DNA of 64,000 nt. Source: an uncultured Litoreibacter sp. GTDB taxonomy: Bacteria; Pseudomonadota; Alphaproteobacteria; Rhodobacterales; Rhodobacteraceae. The stretch spans positions 372,001 to 436,000 of the forward strand of contig CANLQL010000004.1 in the NCBI GenBank assembly GCA_947493265.1, given 5' to 3'. Both the position numbers and the translations under genes were made by a program. The stretch's first letter is position 1, and the number at the start of each line of letters is the position of its first letter. The notes beneath the pieces are model-generated. The model was not told where the DNA came from, did not search any database, and saw only the letters and a program-made list of their open reading frames with translations. Below, piece after piece: positions 36,892 to 46,195 of this stretch.

Positions 36892-38391
36892 ATGTTTGAA
36901 AATCTGTCCGAACGTCTCTCTGGCGTCTTTGATAAGTTGACCAAGCAAGGTGCGTTGTCGGAAGATGACGTCAAAACAGCGCTGCGCGAAGTTCGTGTTG
37001 CATTGCTTGAAGCCGATGTTTCCCTGCCTGTGGCTCGCGATTTCGTCAAAGCGGTTCAGGAAAAGGCCACCGGTGCTGCGGTTACCAAATCGGTGACACC
37101 CGGCCAGCAAGTTATCAAGATCGTCCATGACGAATTGCAACATGTGCTGGCAGGCGATGACGACGAACCGGGTGAGTTGAAAATCGACAGCCCCCCTGCG
37201 CCGATCCTGATGGTTGGCTTGCAAGGGTCCGGTAAGACGACCACGACCGGGAAACTGGCCAAACGCCTGACCGAGAAGAACAACAAACGCGTCCTGATGG
37301 CGTCTTTGGACGTGAACCGTCCCGCTGCGATGGAACAGCTGGCCATTCTGGGCGCACAAATCGGTGTCGATACGCTGCCGATCGTCAAAGGCGAAAAGCC
37401 AACAGACATTGCGCGCCGCGCCAAGCAGCAAGCGACATTGGGCGGCTATGACGTGTTCATGCTGGATACGGCTGGACGTCTACAGATCGACCAAGTTTTG
37501 ATGCAGGAGGTTGAAGATGTCCGCGACATCGTCAAACCCCGCGAAACACTGCTTGTTGTCGACGGTCTGACTGGCCAAGTCGCCGTTGAGGTCGCTGAAG
37601 AATTCGACGGCAAGATCGGCATCTCTGGCGTTGTCCTGACCCGGATGGATGGCGACGGGCGCGGTGGTGCGGCGCTTTCCATGCGCGCGGTGACCGGCAA
37701 ACCCATCAAGTTCGTGGGTCTTGGCGAAAAGATGGACGCGCTTGAAACGTTCGAGCCGGACCGGATTGCAGGCCGCATCCTGGGTATGGGCGACATCGTC
37801 TCGCTTGTCGAAAAGGCGCAGGAAACCATCGAGGCCGAGCAGGCCGAACGGATGATGAAGCGCTTCACCAAAGGTCAGTTCAATATGAACGACCTGAAGA
37901 TGCAGCTTGAGCAAATGATGAAGATGGGCGGCATGGAAGGCCTCATGGGCATGATGCCGGGCATGAAGAAAATGGCGGGCCAAGCCAAGGATGCCGGGAT
38001 CGACGACAAGATGCTCAAACAGCAGATTGCGCTGATCCAATCAATGACCAAACGCGAACGCGCGAACCCGCAAATCCTGCAGGCATCGCGCAAGAAGCGG
38101 ATCGCCAAAGGTGCGGGGCTTGAGGTCTCGGATCTGAACAAACTTCTGAAAATGCAGCGCCAGATGGGTGATGTGATGAAGAAGATGGGAAAAATGGGCA
38201 AAGGCGGCATGCTGAAACAAGCCATGAAGGGCATGTTCGGCAAAGGCGGTATGCCCGATATGAATGACCCCGCCGCCATGGAAGAAGCCGCCAAGAAAAT
38301 GGGCATGGGAATGCCTGGTGGCGGTATGCCAGGTCTAGGTGGCGGCATGGGCCTGCCCCCTGGCTTGTCCGGGTTTGGGAAGAAAAAATGA
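36892..38391 (+). CDS. ffh: Signal recognition particle GTPase
   Basis: Ffh binds SRP RNA and signal sequences and, with FtsY, targets inner-membrane proteins. Residues 1-90 form the N domain, followed by the GTPase with P-loop GLQGSGKTTTTGKLA, DVNRPAAMEQL, DTAGRLQID and TRMDGDGRGGAALS. The Met-rich M domain starts near 320 and includes SMTKRERANPQIL. The tail is Gly/Met-rich with GMPGGGMPGLGGGMG, common in alphaproteobacteria. Length (499 aa) is normal. Its stop overlaps the next start (ATGA). Confidence 0.97.
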   Translation: MFENLSERLSGVFDKLTKQGALSEDDVKTALREVRVALLEADVSLPVARDFVKAVQEKATGAAVTKSVTPGQQVIKIVHDELQHVLAGDDDEPGELKIDSPPAPILMVGLQGSGKTTTTGKLAKRLTEKNNKRVLMASLDVNRPAAMEQLAILGAQIGVDTLPIVKGEKPTDIARRAKQQATLGGYDVFMLDTAGRLQIDQVLMQEVEDVRDIVKPRETLLVVDGLTGQVAVEVAEEFDGKIGISGVVLTRMDGDGRGGAALSMRAVTGKPIKFVGLGEKMDALETFEPDRIAGRILGMGDIVSLVEKAQETIEAEQAERMMKRFTKGQFNMNDLKMQLEQMMKMGGMEGLMGMMPGMKKMAGQAKDAGIDDKMLKQQIALIQSMTKRERANPQILQASRKKRIAKGAGLEVSDLNKLLKMQRQMGDVMKKMGKMGKGGMLKQAMKGMFGKGGMPDMNDPAAMEEAAKKMGMGMPGGGMPGLGGGMGLPPGLSGFGKKK

Positions 38392-38816
38392 TCTCCAGCG
38401 ACTGGATATATGGCCTGATTGGCGGTCTGATGATTGGCAGTGCTGCGGCGCTTTATCTGCTGGTCTCTGGTCGGATCATGGGGGCTTCAGGTCTTCTGGG
38501 CGGTTTGATCGATGGCACGGGACGCGCCAACCTCGCGGAACGTGCTCTGTTCATCGCAGGTGTGATCGGTGCCCCCCTGATTTATGGTGCCCTCTTCGGT
38601 TTCCCTGAAACAAATCTGACAACAAACCTGGCGCTTTTGGTTATTGGCGGTCTTGTGGTGGGCGTCGGCACCCGTATGGCCAATGGCTGCACATCTGGGC
38701 ACGGTGTCTGCGGGATATCGCGCTTTTCCCTTCGCGGGATCGTCGCGACGTTTGCTTATCTATTTGCCGGTTTTGCGACGATGGCGGTGCTGCGCCCGTG
38801 GTTGGGAGTGGTTTGA
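38388..38816 (+). CDS. Half-size YeeE/YedE sulfur transporter, subunit 1
   Basis: This 142-residue protein has four membrane helices and the family signature [11 protein letters not shown], with the Cys residues implicated in thiosulfate passage in full-length YeeE. It represents one half of a YeeE/YedE transporter; the next gene supplies the other. It overlaps both ffh upstream (ATGA) and the second half-gene downstream (TGATG). It probably takes up thiosulfate or a related sulfur compound. Confidence 0.84.
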   Translation: MISSDWIYGLIGGLMIGSAAALYLLVSGRIMGASGLLGGLIDGTGRANLAERALFIAGVIGAPLIYGALFGFPETNLTTNLALLVIGGLVVGVGTRMANGCTSGHGVCGISRFSLRGIVATFAYLFAGFATMAVLRPWLGVV

Positions 38817-39223
38817 TGCGCCTCGTGATTTCCATGGCTGCCGGGCTGCTCTTTGGGCTTGGGCTGACAGTGTCGGGCATGACCGATACGGCAAAAGTTC
38901 AAGGTTGGCTTGATCTGTTTGGCAATTGGGACCCGACACTGGCCTTTGTTCTGGGTGGCGCGATCCTTCCAATGCTGCTGGCCTGGCGGATCGCTGATCG
39001 CCGCGAAACTGCGGTTCTGGGAACGCCTATTCCTGCCCGCTCTGAGCCTGTGATTGACCGCAAACTGCTTGCAGGATCGGCCTTGTTTGGCTTCGGCTGG
39101 GCGCTGGTTGGCCTGTGCCCTGGCCCCGCCATGGCCGTGCTGGGGTATGGCGGCACAGGCGCGATCATCTTTTTTGCCGCAATGGCCACAGGAATGTTTG
39201 GATATGGGAGGATTGCAACATGA
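38816..39223 (+). CDS. Half-size YeeE/YedE sulfur transporter, subunit 2
   Basis: ATG 38816 ([22 protein letters not shown]) overlaps the first half-gene's stop by one base; the ORF start at 38798 is not needed (135 aa). It has four membrane helices and the motif VGLCPGPAMAVLG, the second-half counterpart of the first subunit's signature. The two proteins should associate to form one channel. The stop overlaps the chorismate mutase start as ATGA. Confidence 0.83.
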   Translation: MRLVISMAAGLLFGLGLTVSGMTDTAKVQGWLDLFGNWDPTLAFVLGGAILPMLLAWRIADRRETAVLGTPIPARSEPVIDRKLLAGSALFGFGWALVGLCPGPAMAVLGYGGTGAIIFFAAMATGMFGYGRIAT

Positions 39224-39513
39224 GCGATGCTGTGACCCGCGCGGCTGAGGTGCTGAAAGAGCACCGCGCCTCCATCGACCGGTTGGATGCAATCCTTGTC
39301 TACACATTGGGCGAGCGGTTCAAACACACGCAGGCCGTGGGCAAGTTGAAAGCTGAACACGACCTGCCGCCAAGCGATCCTGCGCGCGAAGCGTCCCAAA
39401 TAGAACGCCTTGAAGATCTGGCAAAGCGCGCCGATCTCGACCCCGAATTCGCCAAATCCTTCCTGAATTTTATAATTCGGGAAGTCATCCAGAACCATAA
39501 AACGTTTCAATAA
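39220..39513 (+). CDS. Chorismate mutase
   Basis: ATG 39220 (MSDAVTRAAEVLKEHRASIDRLDAILVYTLGERF) overlaps the upstream stop, giving 97 aa. It is a small all-helical AroQ-type mutase converting chorismate to prephenate for Phe and Tyr synthesis. The conserved residues lie in IDRLDAILVYTLGERFKHTQAVGKLKAEHDLP and in the helix ending IIREVIQNHK. No fused prephenate dehydratase or dehydrogenase domain is present. It belongs to the ffh-rpsP transcription unit. Confidence 0.9.
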   Translation: MSDAVTRAAEVLKEHRASIDRLDAILVYTLGERFKHTQAVGKLKAEHDLPPSDPAREASQIERLEDLAKRADLDPEFAKSFLNFIIREVIQNHKTFQ

Positions 39514-39555
39514 TTTCCGGGGTATCCCGGTCCAGCCATCTTAGGAGAATACACA

Positions 39556-40029
39556 ATGGCAATGAAAATTCGTTTGGCCCGCGGTGGGTCCAAGAAACGC
39601 CCTTTCTATCGCATCGTCGCATCTGACTCGCGCATGCCGCGTGATGGTCGCTATGTTGAAAAACTGGGCACATATAACCCTCTTCTGCCGAAAGACAGCG
39701 AAGACCGTGTGAAAATGAACATGGAACGCGTTCAGTACTGGTTGGGTGAAGGCGCACAGCCAACTGACCGTATTTCGCGTATGCTGGAAGCCGCTGGCGT
39801 TCTTGAAAAGAAAGAACGTGCGAACATGCAGAAAGCTGTTCCAGGCCAGAAAGCGCAAGATCGCGCCGAAGAGAAAGCCGCAAAAGCAGCGGCAGCCGCC
39901 GAAGCTGCAGCCGCACCTGCCGAAGAAGAGGCACCAGCGGAAGAAGCACCTGCAGAAGACGTCGCGGAAGACGCACCAGCTGAGGACACACCGTCCGAAG
40001 AGGCCGCTGCGGAAGAAAAAGCCGAGTAA
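39556..40029 (+). CDS. rpsP: 30S ribosomal protein S16
   Basis: The first ~85 residues are a standard S16 ([39 protein letters not shown]). The remaining ~70 form an Ala/Glu-rich tail ([21 protein letters not shown]) typical of alphaproteobacterial S16 and probably disordered. A ribosome site TAGGAGA precedes the ATG. It leads the rpsP-rimM-trmD group. Confidence 0.97.
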   Translation: MAMKIRLARGGSKKRPFYRIVASDSRMPRDGRYVEKLGTYNPLLPKDSEDRVKMNMERVQYWLGEGAQPTDRISRMLEAAGVLEKKERANMQKAVPGQKAQDRAEEKAAKAAAAAEAAAAPAEEEAPAEEAPAEDVAEDAPAEDTPSEEAAAEEKAE

Positions 40030-40094
40030 TTGGCCATCACGGGCGCGCCTCACGGCGCGCTCGTTCTTCTCGATGACGCGCGAAAGTTGGTCAC

Positions 40095-40241
40095 ATGATC
40101 CGGCGTACGATTAACCTTGTTTTGCTTGGGCTTGCCTTCTATGGCGGCATCAAAGTGGAGCGCGGCATCCTTGCGGCGCGCTGCACAAATGCGGGCGGTG
40201 AGGTCAATGCACGCGACATCTGTGTAGGGCTTGAGAAATGA
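40095..40241 (+). CDS. Small membrane-anchored protein, 48 aa, between rpsP and rimM
   Basis: This gene is too short for the ORF track. ATG 40095 gives [20 protein letters not shown] followed by a tail with two Cys ([19 protein letters not shown]). The stop TGA overlaps the rimM ATG by four bases, which argues for a real coupled gene. It has one N-terminal membrane helix or uncleaved signal, and a small outward domain that could form one disulfide. Function is unknown. Confidence 0.6.
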   Translation: MIRRTINLVLLGLAFYGGIKVERGILAARCTNAGGEVNARDICVGLEK

Positions 40242-40789
40242 GTGGACGTGAAGATCGGATTGTCGTTGGCGTGATCGCGGGCGCGTTCGGTGTCAAAGGG
40301 GAAATCCGCCTGAAATCCTTCTGTGCGACACCAGAAGACATCGCGACCTACAGCCCGCTTTTCACCGAGCAAGGCACTGAATACACAGTAAAAATCACCC
40401 GATCCGTCAAGAATGGTTTTGCCGCGCGGCTGTCTGGCATCCGCTTCAAAGACGAAGCTGATGCGCTTCGGGGGGAAAAGCTTTTCGCTGATCGGGACTT
40501 GCTGCCTGTTCTGCCGGATGACGAGTTCTATCACACAGATCTTATGGGGCTGGAAGTGCTGGATACCGGCGGCACCTTATTGGGGAAAGTCGCGGCCGTT
40601 CAAAACCACGGCGCAGGTGACATCCTGGAGATCCGGGGGGCGGCGTTGAAAGGCTCCCTGCTGCTCCCGTTTACCAAGGACGCCGTACCAACCGTTGATC
40701 TGAGCGCTGGCCGGATCATCGCAGACCCGCCCGACGGGCTGATGGATGCGGGCAAAGCGCCTAAGGGCTCTGAGACAGAAAACACCTGA
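40238..40789 (+). CDS. rimM: 16S rRNA processing protein RimM
   Basis: RimM assists maturation of the 30S head and binds S19. The N-terminal domain starts [21 protein letters not shown] and the C-terminal PRC-barrel begins at [14 protein letters not shown], with a typical [23 protein letters not shown] stretch. The 183-residue length is normal. It is coupled to the 48-aa gene upstream. Its 3' end overlaps the convergent kinase-like gene by 29 bases. Confidence 0.95.
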   Translation: MSGREDRIVVGVIAGAFGVKGEIRLKSFCATPEDIATYSPLFTEQGTEYTVKITRSVKNGFAARLSGIRFKDEADALRGEKLFADRDLLPVLPDDEFYHTDLMGLEVLDTGGTLLGKVAAVQNHGAGDILEIRGAALKGSLLLPFTKDAVPTVDLSAGRIIADPPDGLMDAGKAPKGSETENT

Positions 40790-41726
40790 TCGCAGTGCGT
40801 ATCCTGTTGGCGGCTTGATCATTGGTGTGATCCAGAACCAGATAGTCATAAAGCCTGTCACCAACGAAAAACGGCAATGTCGTGTCCCACTCGTTTTTCG
40901 GAAGCACCCCGGACGACAGGAACGCTTGCCAATCCGCCGCGTTCACTCCGAAATTCTGCGCGGGCAGCGCCGCTTGATCATGGATTTGCTGCCAGACCAA
41001 AAACCGGGCGGCATCCCGCGCCATGGGTTGCCGACATTCGCCCTGCACATCGATCCCGGTCAGTGTTCCCCCTTGAATATGAAGGTTCAGACCAGAGAAA
41101 TCTCCGTGGATCGAAGCTTGGGTTACGCTGCACCCTTTCAGCTTGTCTGACCAACGACCTAAAGCCATACCCAACGCTGCCAAGAGCGTTTGATCCGCCG
41201 AAGACATACGGGCCGTGTCGGCGGAAAGGCGGCGCTGCAGCCAATGCTGCGGGCCGAAATGCCCCAGCTTCTGTCGACCATTTGTATATGTCGCCAGCCA
41301 ATTGCCGCTTTCGCGCATCAACCGCACACGTTTTTGATGGCCTGACAGGCTCAGCACATCCGTAATCCGTTTGCCTTTCGCAAAACTCAGCACGGCAAAC
41401 CCAAGTTCGGGACGTGCTTGAATACAGCGGTTGATCTGATACGGCCCTTCAGACATCGTTGGCGCAAGCGTGCCCAGTTCGCGCTCCAGGTTTTCGACAA
41501 TTGCCTCTGGCGCGGGGCCTTTCCGGCCAAGAAACCGCTTCAAAACGGCTTTCTCACCGTTAAATCGCACCAGGAAAACCTGACGTCCGGGCGCAAGTTT
41601 CAAGACTTCTTTGACCTTGATCCCGGCAATTTCAGGATCGTTTTGCAAGATCGTGATCAAATCCGTCATCGCGCGTTGGCGCTTTGGCAGATCAGAAAGC
41701 CAGTGCGAGGATGTCTTGGCGGTCAT
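40761..41726 (-). CDS. Aminoglycoside phosphotransferase-like kinase homologue
   Basis: ATG 41726 ([20 protein letters not shown]) is a plausible start; ATG 41669 is an alternative and neither has a strong ribosome site. The 321-residue protein follows the kinase-like phosphotransferase fold: a nucleotide-binding lobe with [13 protein letters not shown] (Lys), a catalytic loop [15 protein letters not shown] (Asp and Asn) and a metal-binding Asp in GIDVQGE. The substrate is unknown. It is oriented against rimM and trmD and splits the usual rimM-trmD pair. Confidence 0.65.
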   Translation of the reverse strand: MTAKTSSHWLSDLPKRQRAMTDLITILQNDPEIAGIKVKEVLKLAPGRQVFLVRFNGEKAVLKRFLGRKGPAPEAIVENLERELGTLAPTMSEGPYQINRCIQARPELGFAVLSFAKGKRITDVLSLSGHQKRVRLMRESGNWLATYTNGRQKLGHFGPQHWLQRRLSADTARMSSADQTLLAALGMALGRWSDKLKGCSVTQASIHGDFSGLNLHIQGGTLTGIDVQGECRQPMARDAARFLVWQQIHDQAALPAQNFGVNAADWQAFLSSGVLPKNEWDTTLPFFVGDRLYDYLVLDHTNDQAANRIRTAIRCFLSQSP

Positions 41727-41819
41727 GGGGCGAATGAACCATCCGCAGCGGCGTTGCACAATGATGGCTCACAAAGAAACCTGTTTCGCCGGGGCATTTG
41801 CTGATCTAAAAGCCGCGTC

Positions 41820-42623
41820 ATGGCCAAAACACCGCCCACCAAATCTCATGGTCGCTTGTCGATCAGCGCCTCCTTGCAACCACGCGATCTGATGGTTGAT
41901 AGGCCGCGCCTGAAAGGGGCGTGGTGCGCCAAAGTGATTACCTTGTTTCCAGATGCCTTCCCGGGTGTTTTGGGGGCTTCATTAACAGGCAAGGCGTTGC
42001 AGGACGGTTTGTGGCGACTCGAGCCGATTGACCTGCGCCCGTTTGGCGAAGGCAAACATCGCAATGTTGACGATACACCAGCCGGGGGCGGTGCAGGCAT
42101 GGTGCTGCGCGCGGACGTCGTTGGCAAGGCTTTGGACAAGGCCGCGCAAGGCACACCAGATCGCACGAAATGGCCCGTCATCTACCTTTCCCCACGTGGC
42201 AAGCCGTTCACACAGTCAATGGCGCAAAGCTGGTCGCAAGCCGAAGGATTAACCATGATCTGCGGACGCTTCGAAGGGGTCGATCAAAGAGTTCTCGATG
42301 AATACCAGGTCGAAGAGGTCTCGCTCGGTGATTTCGTTCTGACCGGCGGGGAAATTGCAGCGCAAGCAATGATCGACGCGACCGTTCGGCTCTTGCCAAA
42401 TGTGCTGGGCAATGCAGCCTCGACCGAAGAGGAAAGCTTCTCAAATGGGCTGTTGGAGCATCCGCAATATACCCGCCCTGCCACTTGGAAAGGGCGCAAT
42501 ATTCCCGATGTTTTGATGTCCGGCCATCACGGGGAAATTGCAAAATGGCGCAAGGAACAGTCTGAAAAACTAACAAAAGAGCGTCGGCCTGATTTAACTG
42601 GAAAAGACGCAGACGACGCATAG
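41820..42623 (+). CDS. trmD: tRNA (guanine-37-N1)-methyltransferase
   Basis: TrmD methylates G37 of tRNAs to prevent frameshifting. Knot and SAM-binding motifs are present: YLSPRGKPFTQ, ICGRFEGVDQRVLDEY and EEVSLGDFVLTGGEIAA. The core begins at WCAKVITLFPDAFPGVLG, so there is an N-terminal extension of about 35 residues (KSHGRLSISASLQPRDL), which I recall from related Rhodobacterales proteins. It should be followed by rplS in the common order, but rplS lies 11.4 kb downstream. Confidence 0.95.
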   Translation: MAKTPPTKSHGRLSISASLQPRDLMVDRPRLKGAWCAKVITLFPDAFPGVLGASLTGKALQDGLWRLEPIDLRPFGEGKHRNVDDTPAGGGAGMVLRADVVGKALDKAAQGTPDRTKWPVIYLSPRGKPFTQSMAQSWSQAEGLTMICGRFEGVDQRVLDEYQVEEVSLGDFVLTGGEIAAQAMIDATVRLLPNVLGNAASTEEESFSNGLLEHPQYTRPATWKGRNIPDVLMSGHHGEIAKWRKEQSEKLTKERRPDLTGKDADDA

Positions 42624-42723
42624 CGCGCCGCTACCCCCCCGCGTGATCGCGCTGCCACGAACGGGAAATCTAAATTCGCGAAGCGGCTTGATCCATACGC
42701 ACTGCTCGACGCAGCAATCCAGT

Positions 42724-42748
42724 ATTGTTATTGAAACAATGAAGTTTC
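42724..42748. promoter_or_regulatory. Overlapping inverted repeats upstream of LysR gene
   Basis: Two palindromes overlap here, ATTGTT-N5-AACAAT and GAAAC-N6-GTTTC, 20 bases before the GTG start of the LysR gene. Their size and place suit self-regulation by the LysR protein. Confidence 0.4.
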
Positions 42749-42768
42749 GATAGAAATGGTGGATCGTA

Positions 42769-43647
42769 GTGACCTTTGATCAAATCCGAACATTTCTCTG
42801 GGTTGCCCGTTTGGGTGGTTTCCGCAAAGCGGCCGAGCGTTTGCACCTGTCGCAGCCCGCCGTGTCCACACGCATCTCCAATCTGGAGGATGAGCTGCGC
42901 GTCCCGCTATTTGAACGCGGCCCGGGGGAGCTTGTGTTGACCAAGCACGGCACGTTGCTTTTGTCCTACGCAGAGCAGATGTTGTTCGTCGAAGAAGAGA
43001 TCAAGCAGCGGGTTGCCAACCCGTCCGAAGCAGAGGGTCTTTTTCGCGTGGGGGCCTCTGAGACGATTGCCCAAGCGTGGTTGCCGGAATTTCTCAAAGC
43101 GTTCAGCGAACAATACCCGCGGGTGAACTTGGACCTGACCGTCGATATTTCTTTGAATCTTCGAAGTTCCCTTCTGGACCGCCGCCTGGATCTTGTTTTT
43201 CTGATGGGCCCTGTGTCCGAATTCACCGTGGAAAATGTCGATTTGCCGCCCTTCGATCTGCACTGGTACCGGTCAGCCCAAAACCCGCAGACCGATCTCA
43301 GCGAGATACCGGTCATTTCATACGCAAGCCAGACCCGCCCCTACCGGGAATTGATGTCGGAGTTATCCCGGCGAATTGGGCCGAAGCTGCGGGTCTATTC
43401 CTCTGCGTCGCTCTCGGCCAGCCTGAAGATGATCGCGGCTGGAATCGCTGTCGGGCCTTATCCTCGCGCGCTGGCAGACGACTTTCTCGAAGCTGGTCAG
43501 ATTGTGGAGTTTGATCCAGGGCTTGATCTTCGACCGCTCGCTTTTACGGCATCCTACCTGTCCGAGCCACGCAGCTTTCTTGTTGAAAACAGTGCAGAAA
43601 TTGCTCGTGAGATCGCTATTAAGTGGGACCAAGTCCATCCGAAGTGA
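42769..43647 (+). CDS. LysR-family regulator of the 5-oxoproline module
   Basis: The start is GTG 42769 (MTFDQIRTFLWVARLGGFRKAAERLHLSQPAVSTRISNLEDEL), a textbook LysR helix-turn-helix (292 aa). The effector domain (about 90-290) begins FRVGASETIAQAWLPEFL. It lies 96 bases upstream of and in the same direction as the D-glutamate cyclase-TRAP-PxpABC genes, so it likely controls them in response to 5-oxoproline, D-glutamate or a related acid. Confidence 0.86.
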   Translation: MTFDQIRTFLWVARLGGFRKAAERLHLSQPAVSTRISNLEDELRVPLFERGPGELVLTKHGTLLLSYAEQMLFVEEEIKQRVANPSEAEGLFRVGASETIAQAWLPEFLKAFSEQYPRVNLDLTVDISLNLRSSLLDRRLDLVFLMGPVSEFTVENVDLPPFDLHWYRSAQNPQTDLSEIPVISYASQTRPYRELMSELSRRIGPKLRVYSSASLSASLKMIAAGIAVGPYPRALADDFLEAGQIVEFDPGLDLRPLAFTASYLSEPRSFLVENSAEIAREIAIKWDQVHPK

Positions 43648-43665
43648 TTAAGTATTTCTATCACT
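43643..43665. promoter_or_regulatory. Candidate LysR-type operator before the cyclase gene
   Basis: AGTGAT-N11-ATCACT is a perfect inverted repeat with the T-N11-A spacing favoured by LysR proteins. It spans the LysR stop codon and lies about 80 bases before the cyclase start. Confidence 0.45.
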
Positions 43666-43743
43666 AATGATCTAAAATGATAATTTGCGTGAAACTATGT
43701 GGCCGTGTGATGTTTTGTTAACACTGCGGGGGCTGCTTCCACG

Positions 43744-44568
43744 ATGCCAAATTCTGTTTCGCATTCCGATCTGATCGGTTCGCCCGCCACAAAGGTGCGC
43801 GCTGCGATCCGCGCGGGGCTATATGACGGGCATACAGCCGGGCTTGCGGCTGGGAAGCTTCAATGCAACCTGGCCATTCTGCCGGAACGATTTGCCTTGG
43901 ACTTCCTGCGATTTTGCCAGCGCAACCCCAAGCCCTGTCCGATCGTTGGGGTCAGCGACAGCGGCAATGCGAAACTGCCAACGCTGGGCCGCGACATCGA
44001 TATCCGAACGGATGTTTCGAAATACCGCGTGTTCCGCGACGGCGCGTTTTCTGAAGAGGTTACCGATATCTCGACCCATTGGGCAGACGATCTTGTCACG
44101 GTTGCGTTGGGATGCTCGTTCACCTTTGAAAACGCGTTGCAACGGGAAGGCATTCCGGTTCGCCACATCGAGACCGGCAAGAACGTACCGATGTACCGTT
44201 CAAACATTGATTTGGTGCCAGTTGGTCCATTTGGCGGACAGATGGTTGTGACGATGCGGCCGATCCCGCACGCACAAGTTGATCGCGCCAGAGACATCAG
44301 TGCGCGCTTTCCGCAAGCGCACGGCTCCCCGATTATGGTCGGTGATCCGGATCAGATCGGCATTTCGGACCTCAGCCAGCCAGATTGGGGCGACAGCGTC
44401 GAAATCAAGGACGGCGAAGTGCCGGTTTACTGGGCCTGCGGTGTGACGCCCCAGAATGTCCTGCTGGCCGCTGGCCTGCCAATTTGCATCACCCATTCGC
44501 CCGGCCACATGCTGATCGCGGATGTAGCGGAAGACGCAGAAACAACAATCCTACCAACAGACAATTGA
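43744..44568 (+). CDS. D-glutamate cyclase-like hydro-lyase (DUF1445)
   Basis: This 274-residue protein belongs to the DUF1445/UPF0317 family. Motifs include RAGLYDGHTAGLAAGKLQCN, FCQRNPKPCPIVGV, ALGCSFTFENAL and the C-terminal CGVTPQNVLL...ITHSPGHMLIAD. The vertebrate family member DGLUCY converts D-glutamate to 5-oxo-D-proline. Here it leads an operon with a TRAP transporter and 5-oxoprolinase, so formation of 5-oxoproline from D-glutamate is a coherent role. Exact bacterial substrate specificity is inference. Confidence 0.82.
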   Translation: MPNSVSHSDLIGSPATKVRAAIRAGLYDGHTAGLAAGKLQCNLAILPERFALDFLRFCQRNPKPCPIVGVSDSGNAKLPTLGRDIDIRTDVSKYRVFRDGAFSEEVTDISTHWADDLVTVALGCSFTFENALQREGIPVRHIETGKNVPMYRSNIDLVPVGPFGGQMVVTMRPIPHAQVDRARDISARFPQAHGSPIMVGDPDQIGISDLSQPDWGDSVEIKDGEVPVYWACGVTPQNVLLAAGLPICITHSPGHMLIADVAEDAETTILPTDN

Positions 44569-44589
44569 AATCCAACAAGGAGACAAACA

Positions 44590-45621
44590 ATGAAAAAAGC
44601 ACTCTCACTACTGATCGCGACAACCGCCCTGGCGACCCCGGTGATCGCCGAAGACCTGGCCGTCGTCGGCAGCTGGTCCAGCCTGCCACTTCACAAGCAG
44701 TATGAGGCACCGTTCTGGGGCACGACATTGCCTGAGGCCTCTGGCGGCAAGATTAATGTTGAGCTGACCACCCATAACCAGATGAGCCTTGGTTTGGGCG
44801 ATATCTATCCCCTCCTCGGACAAGGCGTATATGATGTGGCGATGACCGTGGCAGATTATGCCGTGGCCGATGCGCCGGAACTGGAAGGTCTTGATGTGCC
44901 GTTATTGGCGCTGACAGCCGATGAGGCCCGCGCGATGGTCGATGCGGCCCGCCCAATGGTATCTGATATCTACCGCGACCGGTTCAATTCCCATGTTTTG
45001 GCGATTGCGCCCTACCCACCCCAGGTGGTTTTCTGCAACGCCGAGATTGCGAACCTGTCCGATCTGGAAGGTCTGAAAGTCCGCGCGTCAGGCCGGATGA
45101 CCGCCAAGCTGCTTGAGGCCTTGGGGGCCGAAGGTGTGAACGTGTCCTTCTCGGAAGTGCCGGGCGCATTGCAAAATGGCGTCGTTGATTGTGCTGTCAC
45201 AGGTGCAGGATCAGGCTACAGCGCGGGTTGGTGGGAAGTGTCCACGCATCTTCTTCCGATCCCACTTGGCGGATGGGATTCCGTGGTCACCGCGATCAAT
45301 ATGGACAAGTGGAAGGGTCTGGATGCAGACACACAAGCCCTGATCACAGAACAAGTGGCCAGCGGCTTTGAAGACCCTGCTTGGGACAGTGCACAAGACG
45401 CACTGGTCAATGACATTGCCTGCTTGACTGGCAATGGCGATTGCCCGGCGGGCGAGGCACGCTCCATGACCTTGGTTGATGTCAGCGAGGCCGATTTCGA
45501 TCGCGCGCGGGATATTCTGACGGGTGAAGTTCTGCCTGATTGGGCGGAACGCGCAGGTGGCGACTGGGCCGAGCGTTGGAATGCAAGCGTCGGTCAAGTT
45601 GTTGGCGTGACAATCAACTAA
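44590..45621 (+). CDS. TRAP transporter substrate-binding protein (DctP family)
   Basis: The 343-residue periplasmic protein starts with a signal peptide (MKKALSLLIATTALATPVIAEDL) and an AAGGAG ribosome site. The DctP fold is shown by YPLLGQGVYDVAM, LSDLEGLKVRASG and VPGALQNGVVDCAVTGA. The Arg in KVRASG would hold the substrate carboxylate. With the two permeases it forms a sodium-driven tripartite uptake system; gene context suggests 5-oxoproline or D-glutamate as ligand. Confidence 0.9.
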   Translation: MKKALSLLIATTALATPVIAEDLAVVGSWSSLPLHKQYEAPFWGTTLPEASGGKINVELTTHNQMSLGLGDIYPLLGQGVYDVAMTVADYAVADAPELEGLDVPLLALTADEARAMVDAARPMVSDIYRDRFNSHVLAIAPYPPQVVFCNAEIANLSDLEGLKVRASGRMTAKLLEALGAEGVNVSFSEVPGALQNGVVDCAVTGAGSGYSAGWWEVSTHLLPIPLGGWDSVVTAINMDKWKGLDADTQALITEQVASGFEDPAWDSAQDALVNDIACLTGNGDCPAGEARSMTLVDVSEADFDRARDILTGEVLPDWAERAGGDWAERWNASVGQVVGVTIN

Positions 45622-45646
45622 AGCCAAACTCAAGGACGTGCCGATC

Positions 45647-46195
45647 ATGGAACTGAAAATGATAGAAAGCCTTCGCGCCATCAACAAAGGCGTTGCCCTT
45701 GTTGTTGGCTTTGGCTTGCTGCTGTGTGCTGCCTTTGTGCTCACAGATATTATTATGCGCCAGATCGGCACATCGCTTGGCGGGACTGAAGAAATCGCAG
45801 GCTACGCGATGGCGTTGGCAACCTCTTGGGGGATGTCCTACACGCTGGTTGAGCTTGGACATGTTCGAATAGACTTGCTCCGTTCCCGGTTCAGAAGTTT
45901 TGGCAAGGCCATGTTCGATGTGTTCTCAATGATCGTGATGACGGGCGTTGTGGTCACAATCGCGATCAAGGCATGGCCGGTCGTCAACCGGTCACTGGTC
46001 AATGGATCGACCGCAAACACACCGCTGGAAACACCGCTGATCTGGGTGCAACTGCCCTGGTTTGCAGGATGGGTCTGGTTTGCCTGCATGTCGACACTGA
46101 CGACACTCGCCGCGTTGAGCTTGCTGCTGAAACGCCGTCACGCAGAAACGGAAAGCTTCGTCGGCGCATTCGCAGAACAGGACACTTTGAAATGA
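45647..46195 (+). CDS. TRAP transporter small permease (DctQ family)
   Basis: ATG 45647 lies ten bases after AAGGA and is preferred to the GTG at 45638 (182 aa). Four membrane helices, a TDIIMRQIGTSLGGTEEIAGYAM loop and LVELGHVRIDLL are characteristic of DctQ. It bridges the binding protein and the large permease. Its stop overlaps the dctM-like start (ATGA). Confidence 0.88.
   Translation: MELKMIESLRAINKGVALVVGFGLLLCAAFVLTDIIMRQIGTSLGGTEEIAGYAMALATSWGMSYTLVELGHVRIDLLRSRFRSFGKAMFDVFSMIVMTGVVVTIAIKAWPVVNRSLVNGSTANTPLETPLIWVQLPWFAGWVWFACMSTLTTLAALSLLLKRRHAETESFVGAFAEQDTLK

Noticed and set aside
38200-38390. Gly/Met-rich low-complexity stretch as a possible frameshift or separate ORF
   Set aside because: A Met/Gly-rich tail is normal for alphaproteobacterial Ffh, and the frame stays open to a stop that overlaps the next gene.
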